Assembly: GCA_016926475.1 (NCBI GenBank)
Contig: JAFGON010000077.1
Span: 1-16,167 of the forward strand
Origin: a candidate division WOR-3 bacterium
GTDB lineage: Bacteria > SDB-A
Direction: 5' to 3'
Length of the DNA stretch: 16,167 nt
The position numbers were made by a program, and so were the translations under genes. Shown piece by piece: positions 1-7,695 of the stretch. Below the pieces are notes generated by a model. That model was not told where the DNA came from, ran no database searches, and worked only from the letters and a program-made list of their open reading frames with translations. How positions within the stretch are numbered: position 1 is the first letter of the stretch; the number at the start of each line of letters is the position of its first letter.

Positions 1-3000
1 TGCGCGAAAAAATCTTTTTTTGAAAAGCTGGGTGAAAATATCTGCCCACTGAAGCCATTAAAAGAGGGTTTTTATATGGTTTCGGAAGGAGCGGCAACCG
101 ACTTTGAAAAAATAATCACTGAGAAAAAAACCTCGTTTTCAAGAGAGTTAGTTATGAGCTTTGTCGATCCGAACGAATTGAAATTTCTCAACCCTGAATT
201 TAGAGAGGTGACATCTGTCTTTTTGAACTGCAAGAGAGAATGTGAAATCGACGAGCTTGTTTCTTTCATTCTTTCTATGAAAAATGAATTTGGGTTTTCC
301 CGACCCCACGTGGATTTCGGCGGTTTGACGCCCGTCGTTCTGGTATTTTTCGGCGCTCCTGTATCGCACGAAAACAGGGACTTTAGGGCGTTAGATTTCA
401 TTTTGCAAGTACGTGAACGTTTCGATAAAAAGATAAAATTCGGTTCTGCTAAAGGGATTTGTTATTGCGGTTTTATAGGTGGTTCCAAAAGGAAAGAGTT
501 TACATGCCTTGGGGATTCTGTGAACCTGGCCTCAAGGATGCTTGGAATTTCACCCTGGGGAGAAGCTTTTGTGGATAGTTCTCTTTTAAAAACGAGGGGT
601 TTCGACTTTTCTGAGATGGGCGATGTATTGTACAGAGGCAAAACCCAAGTCGTAAAAACATTCAAATTAGAAGCCTACGAGGAAAAGATTTTTGACCATT
701 ACATGAATCCCTACGTTGGAAGAAAAGAAGAATTAAAAGAATTTTCGGAATTTTTAACGCTGTTTGAAAACAGGAAAAAACCCGGATTTGTCTTAATTGA
801 GGGTGAAACAGGCGTAGGTAAGACAAGACTGGCGAGTGAAATAAAAAACGCCTTTACCCAAAAATTCGACTGGTTTTACACGCCTTGCGACGAGGTATTC
901 AGAAAAAGTTTGGGTCCAATCAGAAAGCTCATCCCGGAAATACTGGGCTTGATGGATGCGGATGAAAGTAAAAACCTACGAAAATCGTTTGATGAAAAGT
1001 ACAACAGGTTCCTTGAAAAGGTTCCCGATGATGGATTGAGGGAAAATTTAAAGAACAAAAAAAGTATAATAGCCGGTTTAACCGGAATTCTGACCAAAAA
1101 TATGATTATCGAAGGGATTCCCGAAGAGGACAGGTTTGAAATGATTTTGTCTTCAATCAAGGAATTAATCAAAGCCTCTTCCCTCATAAAACCTGTTGTA
1201 ATAGAAATTGACAACGGACAATGGATAGATAGTGACAGCTTGGTTTTATTGAAAAGACTTTACTCCGGCACAGATGAATATCCCATAGCGGTGATAATAG
1301 AAAAAAGGCCTTCAAACACGAGAATTCCGGAGGAAATTTTGAGCTCCAATCATATGAACATCGGGATAAAACTTAAAAACATGGATTTTGCTGAAACTTC
1401 CGAATTTTTAAAATGCTGGTTTCCCCAAGAAAAAATGAGCAGTTCGTTTCTCGAATTTGTGATGGAGAAAAGCAATGGCAATCCACTCTTTGCCGAAGCT
1501 ATATCTATTTACATGACGGAAAATAGAGTTAAACCGGAAAATTTCGACGAAACAGCCCTTGATTTTGAAGTTCCTTCCGACATCGAAAATTTGATAATAT
1601 CGAGAATAGACGGATTTTCTTCAAATTTAAAAAAAACAGTGAAGACAGCCGCGGTTCTCGGCGATGAATTCTCAAAAAAGATTCTTTGTGAAATTTTAGG
1701 AGAAAAAGATGTTTCGGATACGTTGAAAGAAGGCGAAACCCAAAGGCTTTGGACGAGCATTTCCAAGGACAAGTACGCATTCACAAATACTCTGATCAGA
1801 CAGACTGCCAGCGAGATGCAGTTGAAAAAAGATCTAAGGCTGCTCCACTTGAAAGCGGGAAACGCCATAGAAAAGATAAACGCGAATTACATCAAAAAAT
1901 ATTATGGAGAACTGTCTTATCACTTCGAAAAAGCCGGGGACGAAGAAAAAGCCATCAAGTATTTGAAACTTGCCGCCGAAAATTCAAAAATCAGTTTTAG
2001 GATTAAAGACTCGGAACATTTTTACACCCGGCTCGTAGAGTTAACAGAAAAGAAAATTGGGCAAAATGGAAAAGACATGAAATTATTAGAGCAGAAAGCT
2101 TTGTTTTTGAAGGAGAAAGCTAAGGCAACATGGCTCTCCGGTAAAATGAAAGAATCCATTTCGTCAAGTTTAAAAGCCCTTAAAACGGCAGATCTGTTGG
2201 CTGACAAGACAATAAAAGTGGATGTATTGATACAGCTGGGATCTTCTTTTAACAGCACCGGTCAATCAGACAAATCGAAATATTATCTGGTAAAAGCCGG
2301 ACAAACGGCGGAAAAGATGAAGTCCAAGAAATTGAGAGCCATAACGGAAAAAAATCTCGGCGATTATTTCATGGACCGAGGTGAATATTTAAAGGCAATT
2401 AAATTGTATAAATCCTCTTTGACTCTTTACAGAGGGGGTAAAAACAGCAAAAAGTTGATCAGCGTCTACGGCAGTATAGGTCTGCTTTACTACTATTTGG
2501 GAGATTACGAGAAGGCGAAAAAATACGTTTTAAAGCAGATTGTAATAGCTGAAAAATTCGGAGATGTCTACGAAAAAATCAAGGGGTTGGGTAATCTCGG
2601 GATAATCTACAGCGATCTCGGAGATCACAAGATGGAAAAAAGAATCTATGCAAGAGTGATGAAAACATCTAAGAAAATCGGATACAAAAACCTTGAAGCT
2701 AAAACATTGGGAAATATAGCGGGAGTATATGTCGCCTTGAGTCAATATGAAAAGGCGATAGAGAGTTACGAAGATCAGATAAAGATATCAAGTGAGATGG
2801 GCGATTATTTGGGCGCCAAATTTCCGAAAATCAACATAGCTTCGGCTTGCATATCTCTTGGTAGGTACGAACAAGCGCAAGAAGCCTTGAATGATTTTTT
2901 CGATTACGCTTTAAAAGCCTCAGATAAAAGAAGTTACGCGGTTGGATTGGCGATGAAAGCTGGTTTGGAGCTCAGAAGAGGAGATGCCGAAAAAGCCGTA

Positions 3001-3489
3001 GAACTTTACAAAAGAGCGATAGGAAAACTCGAAAAGATGAAAGTCAAGTACTACTCGACATTTTTCAGGGTTTCGCTGGCCTACCTATATTTAGACCGGG
3101 GTAATTTTAAAAAAGCTCAAAAATCCCTGGGTAAGGCTCTTGAGGATTCTGAGAAATACAAAATTTCGACTTTGATCCCACAGGCGAAAATCATCGACTT
3201 TTTTTGCAGGATAAAAAATTCCCGCGACGACGATGAAAAATCTTCTCTCTATGCGGAGCTCTTGAAAATACCGGAAGCTTCCAAAGAGAAAATTATAAGA
3301 GCTAAAGCTAATTACTACATCTCCATTTTAACAGCGGAAGAAAGAGGGCTTTCGGATTTAAAAACTACTTTGAAATACGGCCGGAAAGCTCTGAAATCTT
3401 TCCTGTCCGAATACAAAAAGACGAAAAACGAGGAATGCAGACTGTACGCCGAGAGTTTAAGAAAGAAATTAAAAGGGATTGATTTTTAA
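1..3489 (+). CDS. Soluble-adenylyl-cyclase-like protein: cyclase C2-like domain, AAA ATPase, TPR repeats (5' partial)
   Basis: Large cytoplasmic signalling protein with the domain order of soluble adenylyl cyclases. The frame is open from base 1; the ATG at base 76 is probably internal, although GAGGG lies 7 bases before it, because the translated bases 1-75 read as a cyclase-to-cyclase linker. A class III cyclase domain runs from about base 196 (EFREVTSVFLN) to 650, with FFGAP near 346-360 and GDSVNLASR at 511-537 keeping the Asn and Arg that stabilise the transition state. The two metal-binding Asp are replaced (Asn in VFLN, Pro in LTPVV), so this looks like a degenerate C2 half, with a C1 half expected upstream of the window. 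Walker A GETGVGKT is at 802-825 and a Walker B-like VVIEIDNGQWID at 1195-1230. From about base 1880 to the end it is helical TPR repeats, a likely protein-binding arm. It ends 4 bases from the convergent fumarase gene, with no terminator between. Confidence 0.85.
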   Translation, partial: CAKKSFFEKLGENICPLKPLKEGFYMVSEGAATDFEKIITEKKTSFSRELVMSFVDPNELKFLNPEFREVTSVFLNCKRECEIDELVSFILSMKNEFGFSRPHVDFGGLTPVVLVFFGAPVSHENRDFRALDFILQVRERFDKKIKFGSAKGICYCGFIGGSKRKEFTCLGDSVNLASRMLGISPWGEAFVDSSLLKTRGFDFSEMGDVLYRGKTQVVKTFKLEAYEEKIFDHYMNPYVGRKEELKEFSEFLTLFENRKKPGFVLIEGETGVGKTRLASEIKNAFTQKFDWFYTPCDEVFRKSLGPIRKLIPEILGLMDADESKNLRKSFDEKYNRFLEKVPDDGLRENLKNKKSIIAGLTGILTKNMIIEGIPEEDRFEMILSSIKELIKASSLIKPVVIEIDNGQWIDSDSLVLLKRLYSGTDEYPIAVIIEKRPSNTRIPEEILSSNHMNIGIKLKNMDFAETSEFLKCWFPQEKMSSSFLEFVMEKSNGNPLFAEAISIYMTENRVKPENFDETALDFEVPSDIENLIISRIDGFSSNLKKTVKTAAVLGDEFSKKILCEILGEKDVSDTLKEGETQRLWTSISKDKYAFTNTLIRQTASEMQLKKDLRLLHLKAGNAIEKINANYIKKYYGELSYHFEKAGDEEKAIKYLKLAAENSKISFRIKDSEHFYTRLVELTEKKIGQNGKDMKLLEQKALFLKEKAKATWLSGKMKESISSSLKALKTADLLADKTIKVDVLIQLGSSFNSTGQSDKSKYYLVKAGQTAEKMKSKKLRAITEKNLGDYFMDRGEYLKAIKLYKSSLTLYRGGKNSKKLISVYGSIGLLYYYLGDYEKAKKYVLKQIVIAEKFGDVYEKIKGLGNLGIIYSDLGDHKMEKRIYARVMKTSKKIGYKNLEAKTLGNIAGVYVALSQYEKAIESYEDQIKISSEMGDYLGAKFPKINIASACISLGRYEQAQEALNDFFDYALKASDKRSYAVGLAMKAGLELRRGDAEKAVELYKRAIGKLEKMKVKYYSTFFRVSLAYLYLDRGNFKKAQKSLGKALEDSEKYKISTLIPQAKIIDFFCRIKNSRDDDEKSSLYAELLKIPEASKEKIIRAKANYYISILTAEERGLSDLKTTLKYGRKALKSFLSEYKKTKNEECRLYAESLRKKLKGIDF

Positions 3490-3493
3490 AGTT

Positions 3494-4024
3494 TTAATGA
3501 CGATAAATATAACCGCCCAAAAGATCTGAAAAGACGATTAAAGGCATTTCACAGACCGTCAGTTCGAAGAGCGCTTCATTCGCTAGATGCTCATGGGAAA
3601 GAACTTTGACTTCTTTTACAGTTTTTGAAAGCAGCGCTGAAAGACCTCCGGGAAAACCCAAATAGACGCAAGATTTGTTTCTCATTTCCGATAAAAGGTT
3701 TTCTGAAATCGTACCTTTACCTATCAGCAGGGATAGCCCAGAATGTATCAATTTAAGTATGTGAGCCTCCATTCGATATGAGGAGGTCGGACCGACTGCG
3801 TATTTGCCCTGGATTTGGTCAATGGTTGATACGGAACTTAGAAATACTGCGGAATTTTTAAAAGGCAGAATATTGCCTTTTTCTACGAGGTCTGAGATCT
3901 CGGACAAAGTGGAGTCTCTTGCCGCGTAAATTTTACCGCTGACTAAAATTTTGTTTCCAGCCCTCAAGTTCTCTATGGATTTTTTGTCTTGGACGGGAAT
4001 TGTTATTTCTTTGTCAAAAATCAT
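3494..4024 (-). CDS. Class I fumarate hydratase, beta subunit (C-terminal domain type)
   Basis: Partner of the alpha subunit encoded just upstream; together they form an iron-sulfur fumarase (fumarate + water to malate) or a related hydro-lyase such as L(+)-tartrate dehydratase. The 176-residue product has the family pattern: a swivelling beta domain with SGKIYAARD near residues 29-37, GPTSSYRMEAH (the GPT..RMD substrate-binding segment) in the middle, a LIGKG loop, and the FPGGLSALL segment near the end. I chose the ATG at 4024 because residues then align with the family from MIFDKEITIP onward and because it overlaps the alpha stop as ATGA (4021-4024), a sign of translational coupling. The frame stays open another 54 codons upstream to 4186, but that stretch lies inside the alpha gene and is basic, Trp-rich and unlike the family. 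It could act on another C4 hydroxy acid; the sequence cannot decide. Confidence 0.88.
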   Translation of the reverse strand: MIFDKEITIPVQDKKSIENLRAGNKILVSGKIYAARDSTLSEISDLVEKGNILPFKNSAVFLSSVSTIDQIQGKYAVGPTSSYRMEAHILKLIHSGLSLLIGKGTISENLLSEMRNKSCVYLGFPGGLSALLSKTVKEVKVLSHEHLANEALFELTVCEMPLIVFSDLLGGYIYRH

Positions 4025-4875
4025 ATTGTCGTCTTTGCCTTTCTCGCCGCGCAACATTGAAAGGAGACAGATACCGGAAAGGAGGAAATATGGCGGGGGA
4101 ATGTTTCTATGAAAAGTTCGACCGCCGTGAGGCTTCCTCCGAAACCAGCGGGTCCAATTCCAAGCGAGTTTATTCGACTGAGCCACGCGGTTTCAATCTC
4201 GGCTATCTTCTCATTGACGCTGCGTTGTCCGATATCTCTCGTGAGAGCTTTTAAGGATAGAAAAGAAGCCCGATCGCAGGTTCCGCCCATTCCTATTCCT
4301 ATGATGACAGGAGGGCAGGAATTAATGGAGTTTTCGATTGTTGTTTTTTCTACGAAACGGTAAATTTCTTCTTTGCTGGCGTTAGGCAAAAAAATTCCGG
4401 ATCTTCCGGAATTTTCAGCGCCTCCTCCCCTGAGCATTAGTGTGAGCTCCAATTTATCGCCTGGATTTGTTTCAAAATAAACAGATGCCGGAGACGCTGA
4501 CCTCGAAGAATTTTCGTCCGGGAAAACGTCGGACACCATTGAATTTCTAATTACACCTTTCTCGCCGGCTTTTTTTACACCGGAATTTATCTCCAGGGCT
4601 AAATCAATTTTGGAAATGTCTAAATTCGATCCTACACTGGCAAAGACGCAGACTATCCCTGTGTCCTGGCAGACCGGCCTGTTTTCATTTTCTGCCGCCG
4701 CAGAGTTCTCGAGTATCAGACCGATTACCTCTGATCCTCTGAAGTCGCCAGAACGAAGTAAATACTCCCTGTAAAAATCCTTCACGCTTTCGTCCAAAGA
4801 ACAGGAAGCCTTTTCACACAGAGAAAGCACGGATTTTTCTATGGTTCCTTTTTCTATGGCTCTCATTTTCGTCAT
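4021..4875 (-). CDS. Class I fumarate hydratase, alpha subunit ([4Fe-4S] domain)
   Basis: The catalytic iron-sulfur subunit of a class I fumarase/tartrate dehydratase, 284 residues, the usual length of a separate alpha chain. Three cysteines sit where the family binds its [4Fe-4S] cluster: Cys69 in RPVCQDTG, Cys187 in NSCPPVIIGIGMGGT and Cys274 or Cys275 in SFQCCAARKA. Other family landmarks are LRGGGAENSG and GPAGFGGSLTA. Start is the ATG at 4875; a second ATG nine bases downstream (4866, MRAIEKG) is also possible, and neither has a strong ribosome site. It is the first gene of a two-gene operon, its TGA overlapping the beta ATG. The 113-base gap to the divergent patatin gene must hold its promoter, but I could not pick one with confidence. 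The cluster type is oxygen-sensitive, fitting an anaerobe. Fumarase and tartrate dehydratase cannot be told apart from sequence alone. Confidence 0.92.
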   Translation of the reverse strand: MTKMRAIEKGTIEKSVLSLCEKASCSLDESVKDFYREYLLRSGDFRGSEVIGLILENSAAAENENRPVCQDTGIVCVFASVGSNLDISKIDLALEINSGVKKAGEKGVIRNSMVSDVFPDENSSRSASPASVYFETNPGDKLELTLMLRGGGAENSGRSGIFLPNASKEEIYRFVEKTTIENSINSCPPVIIGIGMGGTCDRASFLSLKALTRDIGQRSVNEKIAEIETAWLSRINSLGIGPAGFGGSLTAVELFIETFPRHISSFPVSVSFQCCAARKAKTTI

Positions 4876-4952
4876 TTCAACTCATTCAATTCAAATAAAC
4901 ATAAGATTTCTCTCCGGACAGCTTATAAAGGCTTCTTTATTGTAAGAGTTTA

Positions 4953-4982
4953 TTGGATTAAAAGGAACAGTTTATGTATAAT
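4953..4982 (+). promoter_or_regulatory. Probable sigma-70-type promoter placing the start of transcription at the patatin ATG
   Basis: A perfect TATAAT lies at 4977-4982, 18 bases after a weak TTGGAT (4953-4958, 3 of 6 to TTGACA). Transcription would be expected to begin about seven bases past the -10 box, at 4989, which is exactly the A of the patatin gene ATG. An AAAGGA at 4961-4966 would then lie inside the promoter spacer and not in the mRNA. The -10 match is strong, the -35 weak, and promoter rules in this lineage are unknown. Confidence 0.5.
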
Positions 4983-4988
4983 TTTTAG

Positions 4989-7151
4989 ATGATGTTTTCA
5001 TGTGTATGTTTATTTTACTTGATTAGTTTTGTTCAGGATTCCTCTTTTTCCAGCGTCAGGGTCGGACTTGTCCTCAGCGGAGGCGGCGCGAGAGGCTTTG
5101 CCCACATAGGTGTTCTCCAAGTTCTTGAAAGGGCTGGATTCCGTTTTGACTGCATAAGCGGGACGAGCATGGGATCAATAGTCGGCGGTCTCTACGCTTC
5201 GGGGTACACCCCCTGTGAACTCGAAGAAATGGCAACAGAAGTGAATTGGGGGGAAGTATTCGATGACGGGGTAAAGAGGCGTGATCTTCCTTTGGACGAA
5301 AGGCTGAATTCAGAAAGGTACATTGGAGGGTTGGATTTCGAAGGGTTTAAACCGATACTTCCCATGGGACTTATCGAGGGACAGAGAATCGAAGAATTGC
5401 TGTCTTATTTGACGTGGAGAACTTCTACGGTTGAAGATTTTTCCAAATTGCCGACTCCATTTATCTGTGTCGCCGCCGACGTTGAGAAATCCGAAGCGGT
5501 CGTCTTGAGCGAAGGCAGTCTATATGAATCCATGAGAGCGAGCATGTCGATACCGACAATATTCACCCCTGTGGTTTTGGACAGAAGGCTTTTGGTAGAC
5601 GGTGGGACAATAAGAAATTTTCCGGTGCAAGACGTCAAAAAACTCGGAGCGGATTTCGTAATAGGTGTAGATGTGGGAACCCCGACGAAAAAATATTCTG
5701 AATTTCACTCGGCCGTAGACATAATAAATCAAGTAATAGGATTCAGCAATACAAGGGAGAACCTTGAACAGAGAGCAATGTGTGATTTCCTCATAACTCC
5801 GGAACTGGAAAATTTTTCCAGTTATGATTTTTCAAACCCCGACACTTTCATAAAACTCGGAGAAATAAGCGCGGAAAAATGCTTCGAAACATTAGTTTTT
5901 CTCGCTGACAGCCTGAATATGTCAGCGCGAGAAAATCAGAGGTTTACCCAATACACACCGGACTCCGTTTTCGTGAAAGATATTTACGTAATAGGCTTGA
6001 AGGAAGTTTCAAGAACTTTTGTCGTCTCCTCTTTCGGATTTGATTGCCCCTGCTGGCTTGACGACGATAAGATAAGAGAAGGCGTTGAAGATGTCTACAA
6101 CACATTGTTTTTCAAAAAAGTCAATTACAGGCTAAAAGAAGCCGATGACGCATACATTTTGATCATAATAGTAGAAGAGAACAGGGGAGACAGGATCAAT
6201 CTCGGTTTGAGATACAATTCTTATACTAACACTCAGTTGCTTCTCAATATCACTCTGAGGAATTATTTGTTGAGAAATTCTAAGTTTACCGCCGACCTGA
6301 AACTCGGGGAAAATTATTCCTTCGGTATCAAATATTATCTTTACGCTTCTTTGGGTTACGTCAGGAATAAAATAGGGATTGTTTTGGGGGCGGGTCTCGA
6401 TCAGAAATATTTCTATCTATATGAAGGAGGATCAAGATTCGCCAGGCTTGACTTTAAATCGGTTTACGGGTCCGCAACATTTGGGCTGACTCTGCTCAAC
6501 AACGTCAATTTCACTTTTGGAGCGAAACTGGATTATTCAGCTCTGAAACCAGATGTCGCTCCCGTAAACTTCAGAGACAGCGAATACAACGGGGTGGTTT
6601 ATACTGCAAGACTCGAAAGCGATAATTTAGACAGAATCTACTTCACCGGATCTGGGATTAAAACAATTTTGGAGGTGACTGTGGGAGACAAGAATTTCGG
6701 GTCAAAGGATAATTACCTTAAGTTGACCGGAGATATGTCTGTATTTGTACCTGTTACTGATAAAACAGCCCTTTTTTTCGGGGCTTGGGGCGGTATTTCG
6801 GAAGCAGAATCTCTGTCCGTTCAGAACAGATTCTACATGGGCGGTCACACGCCGACTGACTGCATGAACACTTTTCTGGGTTACGAGAACATGGAATTAT
6901 CCGGAAGGCAAATGGCGGCTTTCAGAACTGGCTTGAGAATCGAACCCCTTGAAAACAGGTATTTGGAGTTTCAATTCAACGGCGGGAAAATCGCCGGGGA
7001 AATCGATGAATTGCTCGAGAATGAGAACATTCATTACGGAGCGGGTTTAACTTTAGGCAGCGAAACGCCCATCGGTCCTCTTTATATATCAGCTGCTGGA
7101 AGGAATGTCGAAAACATAAATTTTTACTTGAATATCGGTTATAATTTCTAG
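4989..7151 (+). CDS. Patatin-like phospholipase fused to POTRA and Omp85-type outer-membrane barrel
   Basis: A 720-residue outer-membrane protein of the PlpD/type Vd autotransporter layout. After a short hydrophobic leader (residues 1-15) comes a patatin domain (about 23-310) with the oxyanion loop GGGARG (31-36), nucleophile Ser60 in GTSMG and catalytic Asp204 in DGG, so the Ser-Asp lipid acyl hydrolase dyad is intact. Residues about 318-395 look like a single POTRA domain (DIYVIGL, then DDDKIREGVEDVYNTLFF), with an unusual CPCW. Residues about 400-720 are alternating beta strands ending in a terminal Phe (YLNIGYNF), as expected of an Omp85 16-strand barrel. It probably releases fatty acids from phospholipids at the cell surface or periplasm. 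An in-frame TAG sits directly before the ATG, so the start cannot be earlier without another codon; no Shine-Dalgarno is correctly spaced. It heads a same-strand run of genes starting 15 bases downstream. Confidence 0.92.
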   Translation: MMFSCVCLFYLISFVQDSSFSSVRVGLVLSGGGARGFAHIGVLQVLERAGFRFDCISGTSMGSIVGGLYASGYTPCELEEMATEVNWGEVFDDGVKRRDLPLDERLNSERYIGGLDFEGFKPILPMGLIEGQRIEELLSYLTWRTSTVEDFSKLPTPFICVAADVEKSEAVVLSEGSLYESMRASMSIPTIFTPVVLDRRLLVDGGTIRNFPVQDVKKLGADFVIGVDVGTPTKKYSEFHSAVDIINQVIGFSNTRENLEQRAMCDFLITPELENFSSYDFSNPDTFIKLGEISAEKCFETLVFLADSLNMSARENQRFTQYTPDSVFVKDIYVIGLKEVSRTFVVSSFGFDCPCWLDDDKIREGVEDVYNTLFFKKVNYRLKEADDAYILIIIVEENRGDRINLGLRYNSYTNTQLLLNITLRNYLLRNSKFTADLKLGENYSFGIKYYLYASLGYVRNKIGIVLGAGLDQKYFYLYEGGSRFARLDFKSVYGSATFGLTLLNNVNFTFGAKLDYSALKPDVAPVNFRDSEYNGVVYTARLESDNLDRIYFTGSGIKTILEVTVGDKNFGSKDNYLKLTGDMSVFVPVTDKTALFFGAWGGISEAESLSVQNRFYMGGHTPTDCMNTFLGYENMELSGRQMAAFRTGLRIEPLENRYLEFQFNGGKIAGEIDELLENENIHYGAGLTLGSETPIGPLYISAAGRNVENINFYLNIGYNF

Positions 7152-7166
7152 AAAAAAGGAGGCAAA

Positions 7167-7691
7167 TTGAAAAGAATATTTTTTGTCGTACTTGCGTTTT
7201 TGCTGATTTCCCAAATCCACGCCGAGACTATCGAAGAGATAAGAGAGGCGTACAACAAAGCCAACGAAATGATAAACAACCAAGAACTTTATGTAACCGA
7301 AATGAAGATTAATTCTTCGGGAATACCTTTCCCTGGTTCGGGTATATATGAAAAAAAAGTATTCTTGTATTGGGAATGCAACCCTGAATTGGATGACTTT
7401 TATCACCTGGTCAAAGTTCATTGCAGAAAGACAATTTCAGCTTTTGAAGAGTATTCGGAGATGCTTTTCAACGACAAGGGGCAATTGATATTCTTTTACA
7501 GAAAAGGCGGATATGGAGAGAATCAGGATGAAGAAACGAGGTTCTATTTTTCAGGGTGGGAACTCATAAGAGTCATACAAAATGGAGAAGTTTTCAATTC
7601 ACCCGACAGGTCTCAGACAGAAACCGCTCAAGCCATTATCGAAGAAGCCAAAGATCTTTACAAAGCGTTTAAGATAATCCACAGCGATTGA
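7167..7691 (+). CDS. Small secreted/periplasmic protein of unknown function
   Basis: I do not recognise a named family. The 174-residue product has a clear Sec signal peptide (basic MKR, hydrophobic residues 4-16, likely cleavage after IHA, residues 17-19). The mature part begins with a helix (TIEEIREAYNKANEM), continues with beta-rich segments containing aromatic residues, including LFNDKGQLIFFYRK and RFYFSGWELIRVIQNGEVF, and ends in a charged helix. This layout, with paired 'gain of side chain then R-x-Y/F-x-F-x(2)-x-L-I-R' strands, recalls uncharacterised exported proteins of Bacteroidota-like bacteria, but that is an impression, not a match. The start is TTG at 7167, chosen because AAAGGAGG (7155-7162) sits 4 bases before it and because it gives a complete signal peptide. 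It is 15 bases after the patatin gene and 4 before the CAP gene, so it is very likely co-transcribed and exported with them. Confidence 0.8.
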   Translation: MKRIFFVVLAFLLISQIHAETIEEIREAYNKANEMINNQELYVTEMKINSSGIPFPGSGIYEKKVFLYWECNPELDDFYHLVKVHCRKTISAFEEYSEMLFNDKGQLIFFYRKGGYGENQDEETRFYFSGWELIRVIQNGEVFNSPDRSQTETAQAIIEEAKDLYKAFKIIHSD

Positions 7692-7695
7692 TTCG

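Noticed and set aside
3481-3500. Possible bidirectional terminator between the convergent cyclase and fumarase genes
   Set aside because: Only 4 bases separate the stop codons and I could find no hairpin with T runs here; the transcripts probably overlap at their 3' ends.
4000-4363. Two plus-strand open frames of 84 codons over the fumarase genes
   Set aside because: Both are antisense to well-conserved fumarase coding sequence and lack promoter or ribosome site support.
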